From: Planktomarina sp. | GTDB taxonomy: Bacteria; Pseudomonadota; Alphaproteobacteria; Rhodobacterales; Rhodobacteraceae | NCBI GenBank assembly: GCA_016780825.1 | Contig: JADHLF010000047.1 | Coordinates: 1-14,674 of the forward strand | DNA length: 14,674 nt | Reading direction: 5' to 3' | In this document: positions 12,964 through 14,674 of the stretch, piece by piece | Position numbering within the stretch: position 1 is the first letter of the stretch | Layout: the number at the start of each line of letters is the position of its first letter | Notes under the pieces: model-generated | What the model was told of the DNA's origin: nothing | The model's input: the letters and a program-made list of their open reading frames with translations, nothing else | The model's database searches: none | Made by a program: the position numbers and the translations under genes

Positions 12964-14667
12964 GTGGCCCGATACTCTCATCAACTGTCTTGGATACAGC
13001 AACTCCGGTATCGCTGGCTGTTGCGCTTGGCGGCTTGGTCTAAGCCGAAGGGGGGGATGATCGCGACGCCAGAGCCCTGGACAACGGGCGATTTTGATCG
13101 CGGGTTGCGGATCCTTTCAGGAAAAATTGTCTTCACCGGCCATGTGATGGACATTGGCGAAAATTCGATATGGAGCCACAAACCCCCATCGCCCCTTTTT
13201 GCTGCTGAATTGCATGGGTTTCAATGGCTGGACGACTTGGCCACCTATGGCGATGCCCGCGCCATGGGCACAGCCCAGGCTTGGATTTTGGATTGGATTG
13301 ATGGATTTGGCATGGGGCTTGGGCCCGGCTGGAGCGCAGAGATCACCGGCCGACGTTTGAATCGCTGGATCAATCATTCGGCCTTTTTGCTGCGCGGCCT
13401 ATCGCAAAGCAGGCGCGATAAGATTTTGCGGTCTATGGCGCTTCAAACCCGCTTGCTGAGCAAATCATGGCGACACCTACCGCCCGGGCGGGGGCGTTTC
13501 GAGGCCCTGGCCGGGCTGATCTGTGCTGCACAATCTTTGACTGGGATGCAAGGCCTCCAACCTGCCGCGCTGATGGCCTTGGTTAAAGAATGCCACGACC
13601 AGATAGATGGTCATGGCACGATTGCCTCACGCAACCCCGAAGAGCTTTTGGATATTTTCAGCTTGCTTACTCGGGTCAAGCAATCCCTCGAATTGACTCA
13701 AGCGCCCATTCCAGAGGCTTTGACGAAATGTCTTGCGCGCGTCGCGCCAGTGCTGCGCAGTCTGCGTCATGGCGACGGCACTTTGGCCCGCTTTCAAGGG
13801 GGCGGTGCGGGCAGTGAATATGTCTTGGATCAAGCTCTCGCGGTCTCGGGAATCCGCGCCAGCGCGCTTCAGGATTCGGCGATGGGATTTGTCCGCCTCG
13901 CCGCCGGTGCGACAGCCGTGATTGCCGATGCCGCCGCCCCGCCCCTCGGCCAGGAGCGCTTGACCAGCCATGCATCCACCTGCGCCTTTGAACTCTCAGT
14001 CGGGCGCACGCGCGTCATCGTAAACTGCGGATCAGGCCTAAAATTTGGCGAGGATTGGCACCAAGCGGGCCGTACCACGGCCTCTCATTCAACATTGGCC
14101 ATTGACGGGCTGTCATCCTCACGCTTTGGCGCGCCCAAACGCACTGGCGAGCGCCCCTTTCTCGAAACACCCAGCCTGGTGATGGTGGAAAAAACCCGGG
14201 TCGTGGATGGGCTGCGGTTGCAGATGAACCACAATGGCTACCAAAAAAGCCACGGGTTGATTCATGCCCGCACGCTTGATCTGCCGGTCGACAGCCGGGG
14301 GCTTGTGGGCGAAGATGAGCTTTACGCTCCTGATGAGAGCGATATGCGGCTTTTGGAGGCCGCGCAGGCCAAATCAGCGGACCCGCTGCATTTTTCGATC
14401 CGCTTTCATCTGCACCCAGAGGTGAGCGCCAACCTTGAAGCTGATGCGTCCTGTGTTTCCCTAACTCTTGGCACCGGTGATGTTTGGATCTTTCGCTGCC
14501 AGTCAAATATTGAATTGACCTTGGACGAGAGTGTGTACTTTGAGGATGGCCGCCAATTCCCGCGCCCGTCACAGCAGATTGTTTTGACGGGTGTGATCAA
14601 AGAAATCACCACCAGCGTCCGTTGGTCACTGGCCAAAGCCGGCGAAAACCCTCAAAAGGCCCCCTAA
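12964..14667 (+). CDS. Heparinase II/III-family protein (GTG start)
   Basis: This 567-residue protein resembles the heparinase II/III family of polysaccharide lyases, here the version found beside rsmB in many Rhodobacterales. The N-terminal half (about 40-275) is helical and would form the toroid domain, ending in RHGDGTLARFQGG (268-280). The C-terminal half (about 300-560) is strand-rich and fits the beta-sandwich domain, with TSHASTCAFELS (334-345), RTTASHSTLAIDG (370-382, candidate active-site histidine H375) and FSIRFHLHPEV (477-487). No signal peptide is visible, only a weak amphipathic N-terminus, so secretion by Sec is not supported. The start is taken as GTG at 12964; the first ATG (residue 32) would remove conserved N-terminal sequence, and no in-frame ATG lies upstream before the TGA at 12898. 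A ribosome-binding site is weak (AGGAT at 12948-12952, 11 bases upstream). The real substrate is unknown. Confidence 0.88.
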   Translation: MARYSHQLSWIQQLRYRWLLRLAAWSKPKGGMIATPEPWTTGDFDRGLRILSGKIVFTGHVMDIGENSIWSHKPPSPLFAAELHGFQWLDDLATYGDARAMGTAQAWILDWIDGFGMGLGPGWSAEITGRRLNRWINHSAFLLRGLSQSRRDKILRSMALQTRLLSKSWRHLPPGRGRFEALAGLICAAQSLTGMQGLQPAALMALVKECHDQIDGHGTIASRNPEELLDIFSLLTRVKQSLELTQAPIPEALTKCLARVAPVLRSLRHGDGTLARFQGGGAGSEYVLDQALAVSGIRASALQDSAMGFVRLAAGATAVIADAAAPPLGQERLTSHASTCAFELSVGRTRVIVNCGSGLKFGEDWHQAGRTTASHSTLAIDGLSSSRFGAPKRTGERPFLETPSLVMVEKTRVVDGLRLQMNHNGYQKSHGLIHARTLDLPVDSRGLVGEDELYAPDESDMRLLEAAQAKSADPLHFSIRFHLHPEVSANLEADASCVSLTLGTGDVWIFRCQSNIELTLDESVYFEDGRQFPRPSQQIVLTGVIKEITTSVRWSLAKAGENPQKAP

Positions 14668-14674
14668 GAAGCCA

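Noticed and set aside
14015..14572. 185-codon - strand frame opposite the heparinase-family gene
   Set aside because: Antisense to a conserved beta-sandwich region; the translation has no recognisable fold and no ribosome-binding site.

Overview
The window looks like a chromosomal segment of an alphaproteobacterium of the Rhodobacterales/Roseobacter type. The basis is the gene neighbourhoods (rbfA-truB next to dapB, rsmB next to a heparinase II/III-family gene), the protein styles, the zinc-free L36, and a base composition that is moderately GC-rich in most genes. The genus is not established. No insertion sequence, CRISPR array, phage gene or toxin-antitoxin pair was seen. Genes pack the window, and the longest gap is 187 bp.

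Left edge (1-292, + strand): the 3' part of a tRNA-Val(GAC), then rpmJ (ribosomal protein L36), then a strong hairpin terminator. That terminator probably also serves the operon converging from the right.

Centre left (308-8807, - strand): seven genes reading leftward with gaps of 25 to 67 bp, apparently one operon. In transcription order they are a long-chain fatty-acid-type acyl-CoA ligase (TTG start), the ABC ATPase LivG, the permeases LivH and LivM, a secreted branched-chain-amino-acid-type binding protein, the ABC ATPase LivF, and a phenylacetate-CoA-ligase-like protein with altered catalytic motifs. A complete HAAT-type importer is thus flanked by two adenylate-forming proteins. The simplest reading, an inference, is import of an organic (aryl or acyl) carboxylate with intracellular activation to its CoA thioester. 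A promoter and a perfect inverted repeat suited to a TetR-type regulator lie upstream of the first gene. Parts of the binding-protein gene and of livM are much more AT-rich than the surroundings.

Centre right (8995-11281): truB and rbfA read leftward (tRNA pseudouridine synthesis and 30S maturation). dapB (lysine and diaminopimelate synthesis) reads rightward from a shared 79 bp divergent gap.

Right (11328-14667): a small DUF1674/SDHAF4-family gene on the - strand lies only 43 bp from the divergent rsmB (16S rRNA m5C methyltransferase). rsmB is followed by a GTG-started heparinase II/III-family gene with its own plausible sigma-70-type promoter, which ends seven bases before the window does.

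Most of the window is ordinary housekeeping. The part worth attention is the ligase-importer-ligase operon, together with its degenerate PaaK-like protein and its operator-like palindrome.
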